Assembly (NCBI RefSeq): GCF_014529535.1
Contig: NW_023503584.1
Coordinates: 2,722,672-2,786,671 of the forward strand
DNA length: 64,000 nt
Direction: 5' to 3'
Source of the DNA: Bradysia coprophila
Lineage: Eukaryota; Arthropoda; Insecta; Diptera; Sciaridae
Every line of letters starts with the position of its first letter. Within the stretch, counting starts at the first letter, position 1. A program made the position numbers and the translations under genes. The notes beneath the pieces are model-generated. The model was not told the origin of the DNA. It saw nothing but the letters and a program-made list of their open reading frames with translations, and made no database searches. Below, piece by piece: positions 22,337-32,358 of the stretch.

Positions 22337-23593
22337 GGTGGCACAGTGTACAAGGAGTTCTAGCTAACTTTAAAATGAGAATTAACTCAAGTTGCAAGTT
22401 TCGAGTTAGTTAGTTTTTCATTACTATCGATCCAAATCTGAACCTGGGGTCGCTATTTTTCACATTGCTACAATGAAAATAAAGTCAAATGAATGTTATC
22501 AAAGGTGACGACGCGACACAGCAATGCTCCTAGCATGAACACTGAATTGGCAAGTGTCAGATTTGGCGACTTAAGTGATAAGAGCCACCGCTTAGGATTG
22601 CGATTGTATGTTTTAACTCTTACAAGAAAAACAAGTGATCTATCTTTACAAAAGAAACGCAGTGCATACTGCGATTTCGTCAGCCTCCGAATATTTTTCA
22701 TGTTCAATTCATGCTAGAAGCAGTGCTGTGGTTGCGATCTTTATTTAGCTAGCTAGTTTTTTGTAGATTCCTCGGTAAAGTAAACGTTCAGTTTACCGTT
22801 TTAAAAGTTGAGTCACTCTTGTAAATGTGAAGGAGTTACGGGCCAAGGCGACGATTCTCGTATTTTCGTAACTCCAAATATTCGTAACTCAATTGTGTGT
22901 ATAAAATCCCATTAAGAACTGTTAAGTTACGAATTCTTAGCGGTACGAACGCTACGAGAATCGACGCTCCGAAGTAATTAAAAAAACAACGAATTATAAT
23001 GCATTGGTCGCTATTGTTCCCTACACGGAGGACGAAGACAGCGTTTTGATTCTTACTGAGTTGGAATTCTACCACAATTTGATTTCTTCACTGGCTATAT
23101 AATGTTTTTTGAGTCATTAACTGGACCGGTTTGACCGATTCTTCCCGCGTTCGAAATTCCAACTTAGCCTTAAAAACTCGCCACTACTCCCCAACACCAT
23201 TTTGTTTTAAGAAAAAATTGATTATAGTGGAGGGAGACGTTACACCCCTTGATTTATGTGACATATTTGAATGTTTTTCAGGGACACAAAGTATTTTGAC
23301 AGGTAAGACATCCCCGACATCCTTATTTTCCTTTTATTTGAAAATTCGCCCGCTTAGAATAATTCGATAAAGTTATGAGACAAGATTCTCGCATGAGTGT
23401 AAGTCGTTGGAGTCTGGAGATTATTGCATTTTTTCCCTGTAGAAAAGTATGCCAGCTAAAGAGACTCCTTGAGTACAGTTCTTGAAAGACTTGGACAGAT
23501 ACAATTTGTGGTTAGTCAATCGTCTTTATTCTTCATATTAACGTGTTGTTTGCACTTTACAAAGCTCCACAATAGTAATAACAATTTTGTGAT
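22337..23593. other. Spacer between LRR copies 3 and 4
   Basis: Contains the TIR element at 22515-22735, an imperfect inverted repeat at 22833-22981 (GGCGACGATTCTCGTA ... TACGAGAATCGACGCTCC), and LRR-flank homology up to copy 4 (GTGGTTAGTCAAT). No further gene is seen. Confidence 0.5.
22515..22735. mobile_element. TIR element, 221 bp, small relative of 13769-15797
   Basis: ACACAGCAATGCTCCTAGCA at the left is matched by TGCTAGAAGCAGTGCTGTG at the right. The next bases (ACTGAATTGGCAAGTGTCAG) match the reverse complement of 15747-15767. It lacks the palindrome and 52-bp arrays, so it is a short derivative or a precursor. Confidence 0.7.
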
Positions 23594-24859
23594 CTATTTC
23601 TTACAATAAATTCCATCAACCTGTTCATAATCAGCAGTGTTGAATTCATGATACACCGGAACAAACCATAAATTTCTATCGAATTGTGTCGACTCGACCC
23701 AAGAACATTTCAATGGATTTCCGGGATACAACAAATGAACTAATTTCGGAAATTTCTGTTTAATCGTCTCGATTCCATCGATTTGAATGATATTGTTGAA
23801 AGCAATGTCGAGATATTCTAGATTTTGAAAGACCTCCAGATGCTCCAGAACGTTGGTATTGGAAATGCTGTTGTTGGTGAGAAACAAACTTAAATCATTT
23901 GTCAACACGTCACCTTTTTGTGGAACACTCGGAAATTGATATCCAGATTGTTCTAAGTAAATGTCCTGTAAATTCGGATTGGATTTCACAAGAGCATAAA
24001 GATCGACATTCTGCAGTTGACTATTACGGAAGCCGATCGATACTAGGTTTTTCAAATTGTAAAATGCTTGACCGATGTCGGTCATTCCGTTTCCACCGAA
24101 ATATGCAATTTCCAAATTCGGTGCGTTACTGAAAATGTTATCGTGCAGTTGTTTCATTCGATTCGATTCGAAGAAAAGTTCCTTCAAAGTTGGAATGTCG
24201 AAAGCTCCCTCTTCCACCACTGCGATCTGATTTTCCTCCAATTCAATTCGGGTTAGTTTAGGTGCGCCAGCGAATGTGTTCTTTCGAATTATCGTCAAAT
24301 TATTTTTGCTCAACATAACACAATTCAAATCTGTCGCTCCTGAAAAAGCATAATCTTCGACGTCAGTTATAGCATTCGAACTCAAGTCCACGATATGTAG
24401 TTTCGTAGCACTGGCAAAGACTTCTTTAGGAACAACTTTCAAATGGTTTCCATCCAATTTCAAATAGAATAAATTCTTGGCATCTCGGAAATGAGTTTGT
24501 GCTATCGTTTTGACATCCGGTTGGAAACTAGCAAATTTAATGTCTGGAAAACGTTGAAAGAGAACGCTCGGAATTACTTCAGACAAACTTGACAAACGAA
24601 GTGCTGTGATAGTGCTCTGATCTTGTTCTGAAGTAGTGACCACTGTAAACGATTCATCGTTGCCATCGATTGGTTCGTGCACCTCACAAGTATCGGTGCT
24701 ATTCGATAAACATTTTATTTCCACGCCATTGTTGAATGCGAATTGGCATAGCAGTAGCAGAATACTGGCGAAACTAAAGATTTGAAAGTCAATTAACATC
24801 TGGCAAAGAAAATAATTCAGAATTTCTCACCATTTAAGTGTTGTAGTCTTTAAAGTCAT
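23594..24859 (-). CDS. Secreted leucine-rich-repeat protein, tandem copy 4 (402 aa)
   Basis: Exons 24831-24859 and 23594-24773 with a 57-bp intron (donor TGGTGAGAA, acceptor CTTTAG). Signal peptide MTLKTTTLKC then FASILLLLCQFAF. It is one residue shorter than the others: LTNDLSLFLTNNS where the others have KNKLRSLLLTNNS, an in-frame codon loss inside an LRR. It also differs at DNIFSNAPNL, GGNGMTDIGQ and IGFRNSQLQNVDLYALV, making it the most divergent copy in the middle. The C-cap (PLKCSWVES, EQVDGIYCKK) agrees with copies 1 and 2, suggesting exchange or constraint there. The order of the four genes is regular, all minus, about 2.5-2.8 kb apart. Confidence 0.85.
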
Positions 24860-25373
24860 AATGACACAGTGTACAACGAGTGCTGGATAACTTTGAAATG
24901 AGAATTAACTTACGTCCGAGCTCATTTTATTTATTCGTTCCTATCGATCCAAATCTGAACCTAAGGTCGTAAGTTTGCAAATTTCACAAATAAATAACAG
25001 AATTTATTCAGACACCTTGATCTGCTACAATCTACAAAATGAGATAACGAAACAAACAAATAATTGTCGCTGAATTTCAAGGTAATTAATTGATCGTATT
25101 AGGTCTTCCAGGAAAGTGATGTTATGCAAGTCAACAGAACTTTTATCAAAAATCCATAATTTTGCGCTAAATCGGCAGTTTTCATATTTTATAAAGTTTT
25201 GAAGCAATGAAATTTTTCATCGCCTATTCAATTATCATAGCAAAGTAAGAACGAAATCGGTTCAGAGTTGCCTCATAGAACAATTTATAGCTTGTCGCAT
25301 TACCTATCCTAACTTTTTTCGGCTCTGACTAAAACATATCGTAAGTCTAATACTCATATCGTTAATTTGCTTC
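24860..25373. other. Intergenic, nothing recognised
   Basis: Upstream flank of LRR copy 4, partly homologous to the 5' flanks of copies 1-3 (AACCTAAGGTCGT). No other feature is supported. Confidence 0.4.
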
Positions 25374-26609
25374 GGGTGTTTCTCAAATGCAGTTGGTTTT
25401 TTTACCCTCGTAAATCCCTCGGATATCTCCGACAAAAAGTTTCCGCTATCTTTCAGGTCGCATAACAGCAGGAAACGTTTGCCGGAAGTCTCTTGATACT
25501 ATTTCATGCCTTTCCGTTGTTGACCTCATTTCGTTCGGACTACAACTTGCGAAATTGCCTAAAATCTACCGTCCACCACAGATACGTAATCGATAGTATG
25601 CCACGACTAGGGGTAAAAAGACGAAAAGTCGGCTCCGAGGCGAAATCGATGTCAATAAACACACAAAAACGAAACCTTTCATTTTTATCCTAGTTTAGTT
25701 GATAAGGGATTTGTCCTATGGAAACGTTTACCGAGCGGGTTGGGCGAATCGAGTGATTGGAAATTGTTGGGGGTATCGAAAAAATAGGTTCTAGACGAAG
25801 AGACAAAATTTTCGGCCGCTCTCGACTCCGCCTCGCCTCTTTAAAGTTCAAGTGCAGAGGTGACTTTGTCGAGTGATTTCTCCGGCTGTGTGGTACGTAG
25901 AATACCTTGTAATAGCTCAAACGAAAGGTAAAAGTAAAAGGGAAAAGGTATTTTAGGAAAAACTCGGAAAATTCAGACGAAAATCGGAAAACTGGAAATC
26001 CCTAGCATGGTAAACAATACTAGAGACCAATACCTTCAATTTGAGCTATCACACGCCACTCTCTGACGCACACACCTCCGTAAATCATGCAAAAAGCATT
26101 TGTCTGTATGGGTAATTCCATCGTCAATTACGTTACATTTTACATAATATTCTCGGAATTGTTTTTTTTTTTTAAGGTTTGATACGAGTGATCCCTACCT
26201 CTGAGTGTGATTATTGCACTTTGGGATATTGCCAACATAATCGACTTTCATTTTACCTTGTTTTTTTGGAATCCAGTAGGAAAATATACACTGAGAAAAA
26301 ATTTGACATTGTTACTGAAATGGGAATTTTAGATACTTAGTGCTCCCAAGTGATTCTATTTTTTTTTTTTTTTGCGTTTTAATCTTAGTTGAGTAAGGAT
26401 AAGGTAAACTACATCGAAAATGACCATTTAGGGTAGACCTTGGTAGATTTATTCAACTTTTTAGCGTCAATTACGTTACATTCGGGTGATCACTAAGCAC
26501 ATCCACAATGAAATTAGTGTTTCACGAGGGTTTCGGTATTAAAAGCTTTGATTTAAGCTTTAGTCTCACTTACCAATATTCTTCATTGTAATATACCTTT
26601 TGATAGCAG

Positions 26610-27070
26610 GCAGGGGATCGTTAATCAGGGCCTTAGAAGTTGAACGCTCCTCGGCCCTAAGTGTTTTTTGCACATAAATCGAGTAAATCTCATCCGATTT
26701 TGCTAGTTTTTGGTTCATCAGAGAGATGATTGAATGGTGACTGGAATGTTGGTAAAAAGTTTCAAATGTGGGACCTTGGACTGAGGCCGGTACTCGGCCC
26801 TAAGTGTTTTTTGGACATACATAAATCGAATAAATTTCATCCAGTGAATTCAATCAAATAATTTTAATATTTTTTTTTTTTGGTTGCCTTTTGAGCTTTT
26901 AGGATTCTTGAGAATTTTTTTCAGTAAATTGCGCGTGCCGTACTTGGGCCAAGCGGACAATAAAGTACGCAATAGAGTTACGTTAGCATCGTGGTTACGG
27001 ACGCATTACATGTACGGACTTAGGGTCACGGAGCTCCGACTGTTCTGACGGCTCGTTTCTAAAATGTTTT
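26610..27070. repeat. Diverged copy of the 2.3-3.9 kb element
   Basis: Two units of the 145-bp repeat (TCGGCCCTAAGTGTTTTTTG) at about 26650-26810 are followed by ACGCAATAGAGTTACG and GCTCCGACTGTTCTGACGGC, the tail seen at 3862-3908. Confidence 0.6.
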
Positions 27071-27404
27071 GAAGGAAATAAAAATATTATAATAAATATT
27101 ACTTTTCTTTAAATCTTCATTTTTGGAAGTGTTTTAAACTATACATTTTTACAACATTTCTTGCATTTTTTTAGATCTTTGTTATTTCATATTCATATTT
27201 TTTATCACAATAGATATTTTTTAATTAAAAAAAAAATTAAGTGAATTTTAACAATATGCCTTGCATATTTATTTCGAAAAGATTTTTTTAATTAACAATT
27301 TAGAATTCAAAATAATAATAAAAAAAAATTGAACGGCCAGTGTGAAATCAAGTGTGAAATTGTATGCGACCAAGTCACATTATATTAATTTTTGTTTAAA
27401 GCAT

Positions 27405-29138
27405 TCATTCCTTCAAAGCAGATAACCTATCGGTGATGTTATTATTGTCCATGTGAATCATCTGAACCTTCGAATTTTTGTCGACTGCTTCTATAAACTC
27501 TGACGCATTCGAAACTACAGACACTCTGGTTTTAACGGCGGACCACACTTGACGTTTTATAGCTCCTCCGATCCCATCAACAGCAGATTTACCGTGAGAC
27601 GTTGGAAAGAAATTCCAATACAATTGCACATTGTATTTTTTTTGAAGAGCATTTTGAGCGACGACCATAAATTTATTTTTGAATTGCGAACTAGGGCCAT
27701 CTGTCCAGACGTGTACAACTTCTGAGCCTTTCGGTAATTCTTCAAACAACCGATCGATATACGGAACAATTGTCTCTTTTGCATGAGTCATGTTGTCAGA
27801 AGCAATTGCCAATGACTTTTGGAACAGAGAACACCATATGGCCGAAGTAAATAGCGTCACCTGTGGTTGTCCCCAGTGTGCATTGGCAGCTTCATCTTGA
27901 GATACGCAAGTGTGATTTTCTGAGAAATCACAATGAACCACACAAATTTTCGGATTGCTTTTTGAAATTTCAATTATCTCCAAATAACTTTTCATTTGCG
28001 ATCTCTTTATAAAATTGTGGTGCAAAAAATTTGGAGCAATATCTGTTGTGTGGTTGATTAAATCTTTCAACGTCCCTTTGAACAGCTCATTTTTCCATCG
28101 GGGATCCTTGACCCATTGATGCCAGTTTACCGGCAGTTGTGGGTGAGTCTCGCCTATTGCACGCAGAGTATCGAAAAAATAATCTTTGCAATTTTCACAA
28201 TCGTTCAACCAGCAATTTTTCGTCATCGTATCACAAAAAAAAGTTTCATAAAAACTATTTTTATCATCGTACTCTGGCATTTCAGGAATTATTTTTCTGA
28301 TCGAGTTTACGGCGTCGATGAAGTCGGAATGATACACACACAGGCAGAGGTTCGCCGGAGTTTCACTTGAACTAAGAACGTACTTAGGCCGCAACTCAAA
28401 AAATTTGCTCAGCTTTAGCGGAATAGATTCATGTTCCTCGCAAAATCTGGCATATACCTCACGGATCGGGTAAAGCAGATATTTCGTTTGATGATGAATT
28501 TTGTTTCCATCGACGTCCAGCACAGTAACAAAATCCTTTCGCCCAGGAGCTTGACTGCTTATGTCAACACGGTTGTAAAATGCTATCACAGAATCTGTAA
28601 CACTGGCAGACAAACCTGCATTCGGCCGAGTTACTGCCTTTTTATCTATCGACGATACAATTGACGGCAAATACCGTTCGTTCAGCTTCATTAGTACGGT
28701 TTCACGTTTTGATTTATTTTTTGGTAAAGTTGTTTTAGCACGCGAAGTAGCTTTTCGTAAAGCAGCGTCAGTGTTATACACTCCTTTAGCGGACATTTCG
28801 GCAGCAATTTTAAGTTGTTTTCGTTCTCGACACTTTTGCACCCTGTTCTTTGTAGCTTCAGCACGCTTTTTTCTTGCCATATTCTCCTTCACAGCATTAC
28901 TTTCAGAAGTTTTCTTTTTGTTCAAACGGTGCTTCCGAACCCTTTCTCGAACATTCTGCCGGCACTCTCCAATCTTCTGAACATACTTTTGCTTTGGTAG
29001 ACTTTCAATTTTTATTTTGTTGTTCAACCGATGCCGTTTTGCTGCTTCATTTCTTTTCAACTTGTACTCCTCGTACAATCCATTCAATTTCAACCGTTCA
29101 ATTAACTTTGCCATTCTTTTTGCCGATGACGCAGGCAT
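27405..29138 (-). CDS. Transposase-like protein of an insect DFSEN..HGK.VDGIGG family, 577 aa
   Basis: Intact single-exon ORF from ATG 29138 to TGA 27405. Residues 1-125 are very basic with repeated RHRLN/RKHRLNKKK/RVQKCRERK blocks, probably DNA-binding. A Cys-rich stretch follows (LCLCVYH near 265; CDTMTKNCW and CENCKDY near 300-320), likely a zinc site. The C-terminal half has an RNase-H-like pattern of acidic residues: HCDFSEN (Asp404), ASDNMTH (Asp447), WTDGPSSQFKN (Asp480), then HGKSAVDGIGGAIKR near 515-526. I know this motif set from repetitive arthropod and cnidarian proteins, generally taken as transposon-derived, but cannot name the superfamily. It lies between the long inverted repeats of 25.4 and 31.7 kb, which would be its ends. 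It stops soon after the last motif, so the C-terminus may be shortened. Activity is untested. Confidence 0.7.
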   Translation of the reverse strand: MPASSAKRMAKLIERLKLNGLYEEYKLKRNEAAKRHRLNNKIKIESLPKQKYVQKIGECRQNVRERVRKHRLNKKKTSESNAVKENMARKKRAEATKNRVQKCRERKQLKIAAEMSAKGVYNTDAALRKATSRAKTTLPKNKSKRETVLMKLNERYLPSIVSSIDKKAVTRPNAGLSASVTDSVIAFYNRVDISSQAPGRKDFVTVLDVDGNKIHHQTKYLLYPIREVYARFCEEHESIPLKLSKFFELRPKYVLSSSETPANLCLCVYHSDFIDAVNSIRKIIPEMPEYDDKNSFYETFFCDTMTKNCWLNDCENCKDYFFDTLRAIGETHPQLPVNWHQWVKDPRWKNELFKGTLKDLINHTTDIAPNFLHHNFIKRSQMKSYLEIIEISKSNPKICVVHCDFSENHTCVSQDEAANAHWGQPQVTLFTSAIWCSLFQKSLAIASDNMTHAKETIVPYIDRLFEELPKGSEVVHVWTDGPSSQFKNKFMVVAQNALQKKYNVQLYWNFFPTSHGKSAVDGIGGAIKRQVWSAVKTRVSVVSNASEFIEAVDKNSKVQMIHMDNNNITDRLSALKE

Positions 29139-29589
29139 TGTTTGCTAATCACTAAAGTAATATGATTTGTAATATTACTTAACGCCGATAATTTGAAATT
29201 TTTAGACTAATCCATGAACTTCTGCTCCGATAATAAATTGCACAAATTCAATTACAATAGAATTTGTTTGCAATTGAATATTGTCTCAGAAATTTTTGAT
29301 TGTGGTCGTAACAATTTGGCGCGAAAAAAGATAGTGGGAGAAAGAAGATCTAAAAGAACGTATTGCAAAAATGTGTGTGGTGTTACATTTTACGGATAAT
29401 GCCTGGATTTGAATTTTTAAATGATTCGCTCAGATATTGTTAGATATTAAAACTAATAGTATTTTTTGTTACGAGTGATGAAAACCTGAAATTTTTCGGC
29501 CTTGTCCTAATGAGGCAAGGCCGATGTTCTTGTTTATTTGAAAGAAAAAAAACCCGTCCGTTTCATAATTTATGCACGATTACTTCTTT

Positions 29590-29890
29590 AGACATACTCA
29601 GCATGTTACTTTCACTCGCACCCCCTTGCGAAAATTCGTCATTACATGCTTGACGCTATCATTCAAGTTTACTTTCGCAAGACATCGCGAGTAATAAATA
29701 TTATGTAGCTGTGTGCTGCCCAACCTCCGGCTTAGGATCACAATCACTAACTCGTCAAAGTAAACATTTGGACACATTTGCGTATAATTTATTATGTGTC
29801 GGTGCAATGATAAACTCAAACTCCCTCTCCAAGCTGATGCATAATATTAGTCTTACCACACAGTCAATTCAAAAATTACATAATTAGAGT
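29590..29890. repeat. Copy of the 17.69-kb repeat
   Basis: AACTCGTCAAAGTAAACATTTGGACA and CTCCCTCTCCAAGCTGATGC match 17693-17860. The left hairpin arm is only partly kept (TTCAAGTTTACTTTCGC). Confidence 0.65.
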
Positions 29891-29954
29891 GTTATAGCCC
29901 ACACTGAAGCTTTGGGCCTTTAGTGGACTGTATAGAAGTTTATAAAATGTGCGT

Positions 29955-30070
29955 GGTCGTGGTGCACTAAGGCGTACCGTGGTGAGCCAAGTTGTACTGT
30001 GGTGCGCCGAGGTGTACTGTTTGCGCCAAAATGTACTGTGGTGTGCCAAGGTGTACCCTTTTGCGACAAA
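29955..30070 (+). repeat. Tandem repeat, about 18-bp unit (GGTGTACTGTGGTGYGCC)
   Basis: About six degenerate units of GGTGYRCYRWGGTGTACTG type, for example GGTGCGCCGAGGTGTACTG and GGTGTGCCAAGGTGTACCC. Non-coding. Confidence 0.7.
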
Positions 30071-30087
30071 ATGTACAGTACACGTAA

Positions 30088-30122
30088 CTCTCTCTCTCTC
30101 TATCTCTCTCTCTCTCTCTCTT
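30088..30122 (+). repeat. (CT)n microsatellite
   Basis: A 35-bp run of CT dinucleotides broken once by TATCT. Confidence 0.9.
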
Positions 30123-30654
30123 TAAAATGAAAAACAAAAGGATAGAGAACACAAAGACTAATATTTTGCCATTATGAGGTGGTAAGCCCGTCAAGTTTGT
30201 GAGTTTCGAACACGGGAATAAAATGAAAAGTCACGTTATCGTGTTTTTTGTGATCTCAGCATTGCCTCGCATGTACTATCTTCACCCAAAAATATGATTA
30301 TAAAGTTTTTAATACTAGTTATGTAAATGACAATTATTTCAAAAACTAAAAAGGTCACTAATTTTCGATTATTTGCTAATCTATTTCCATTTGAATAAAA
30401 AAAATCATGTTTTTGTTTGTTGTTAACACGATATTATACAATATTATCAATTAAATGATGATTTCTAGAAGAAAAAATCAAATTACTACTCATAACCAAA
30501 ATGTCACATTTTACGTGGAATTACCCGTATACGAAAAATAATCCGCGAAAATCGGTGGAAAATTGCATATAGAATCGCACCCAAGAAAGTTACAAAATCG
30601 ATTTTTTTTTTAAATTGAGCAGAATGAAACGTAGAACCGAGGGGTGACGCACTT

Positions 30655-31112
30655 CCATTTAATCCATTTAATCCATTAAATCCATTTAATCCATTTAATC
30701 CAAAAAAAACTTTTTAGTTTTACCGAAATAATTAGGCTACCCACCTGAAAAATTTGTAAAGTAATTGCGAAAAATAGATTTGCACGATCACCAGCTCGTT
30801 TAAGTACTCGTGAGGTAACGGAAATTTTTTTTTGTTAAAAATGGTATTAAATTTATTTAATCCATTTAATCCACTTTACACCAAAAACTCCTAAAAGTGG
30901 ATTTTTTTCGCTTTTTAACATTGTAGTATGAGTTGTAGTACGTGGTTCGATCAAAATCAACAATTTTTAAGACTTTTACAGTATTTTGTAAAATGAAGTT
31001 TTTTCGTATTTAATCCATTTAATCCAATTTTTATTCCATTTAATCCATTTAATCCATTAAATCCATTTAATACCATTTAATCCATTTAATCCATTTAATC
31101 CATTTAATCTAG
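30655..31112 (+). repeat. Interrupted (TTTAATCCA)n repeat
   Basis: Runs of TTTAATCCA at 30655-30700, 30846-30872 and 31007-31112 within AT-rich DNA. The 9-base unit is sometimes 8 bp (TTAATCCA). Probably a microsatellite that has spread across 450 bp. Confidence 0.85.
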
Positions 31113-31678
31113 AAGTGAGTTACCCCTCGCGTAGAACATTATTGGTGAAGAAAGTTTGACTCCAAAAATTTCAGTTCAAAAAATATTTAACTTTAAACTT
31201 AAAAATGAGAGTCAACTTTCGAGAAGAACTGAAAAATCTCTAGGCAAATTGGAAAATCGCGGCCACACAGCCGGAGAAATCACTCATCAAAGCCACCTCT
31301 GCACTTGAACTTTTATAGAGTCGAGGCGGAGCCGAGAGCGGCCGAAAATTTTGTCTCTTCTTCTAGAACCTATTTTTTCGACGCCCCCAACAATCTCCAA
31401 TCACTCGATTTGCCCGACCCGCTCGGTAAACGTTCTGTCCTTACCGACTTGACTATCCCAAGTTATCTATTTTAAGCTGTATCATGTAAGTAAACTATTT
31501 CCACCGAAGAATAGAGGTTTTTCATCACAAAACGAGTTTAACGAGGGGTCCAGCCTATGATACAAACTTCCGGCAAGCATATACTGCCTAGGTACGCCCT
31601 GAAGAATAGCGGAAATAGATGGAGATGTCTGATGGATTTACAACAGTAAGAGATCCAACTGCATTTGCGAAACACCCT

Positions 31679-32249
31679 ACTGCTTATGTTAGGGGAACAT
31701 TCTAATGAAGAATGAAGAAATTACAAGTCTTGACTCAACACGCTACTCAAAGTGTCCTTGATGTTTTTGCAGGCAGGCTCATTTCTACAGGGAAATCATT
31801 TCATCCAATCCTTAGTGGAAAAGCATTTCTATAATGGGGTTCCGCCCAGACCCAGTTCGATTTGAAACTCGTTTTTGATACCCGACTGAAAGCTAACGTG
31901 AAAGACTCTCAATGATTTGGTGAATGTGAACCGTTCAGAATGCATATCAGAACACAAGTTACTTACAGTGATTTTGTTCCGAATATTTCACTGCTTTAAA
32001 AGTTCCTGGCAACTCGATTCTCCACTTTTCCAGTGCAATTGGTGCGGCGATGGTCTGAGATGGCTTAGGCTCCATTCCCTAAGCCTATGTTTATCAACTG
32101 CAAAGTTTGAAACTGAAATTGCTCTCACGGAACCGGATAAATTTTCACATTTCACATTATGTCCCGTTCTATTTTGCTTAGAAAAAAATATGAAAAAGAA
32201 AATCTCCGGAGAAGCTCTCACAACCAATTCCATTCCATTTTTGAATAAA
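31679..32249. other. Intergenic 3' of fab1
   Basis: No gene is supported. A 126-aa plus-strand ORF (31917-32297) has no domain and overlaps the fab1 3' end. Confidence 0.5.
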
Positions 32250-32255
32250 TTTATT
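32250..32255 (-). terminator. Polyadenylation signal of fab1
   Basis: TTTATT on the plus strand, AATAAA on the fab1 strand, 104 bp after the stop codon. Spacing fits a short 3' UTR. Confidence 0.6.
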
Positions 32256-32358
32256 GTCCTAAGGTATTATAGCTCCAAAGATACAAATTTCGATTAATTA
32301 AATTAGTTTGTTAACATTGCGAGTTGTTGGTTAAATAGATAGATTAAGTAGACCTTCA

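Larger units (their letters stand above)
25374..31678. mobile_element. Possible 6.3-kb element with long inverted repeats and a transposase-like ORF
   Basis: The left arm 25374-25893 and right arm 31263-31678 are inverted copies with indels. Outer ends are GGGTGTTTCTCAAATGCAGT and, reverse-complemented, AGGGTGTTTCGCAAATGCAG. Inner parts share TTTACCGAGCGGGT, CGGCCGCTCTCG and TCTCCGGCTGTGTGG. TGCTT occurs just outside both ends (a possible 5-bp target duplication, with two or three bases unaccounted for). The interior holds the 577-aa ORF and later insertions (26.6-27.07 kb element, 29.7-kb repeat, microsatellites). It could instead be two separate copies of a smaller element in opposite orientation; sequence alone does not settle this. 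Confidence 0.5.

Noticed and set aside
28771..29155. Plus-strand ORFs over the transposase N-terminus
   Set aside because: Antisense of the basic region; no domain.
31917..32297. 126-codon ORF opposite the fab1 3' end
   Set aside because: No domain; overlaps the fab1 last exon and poly(A) region on the other strand.
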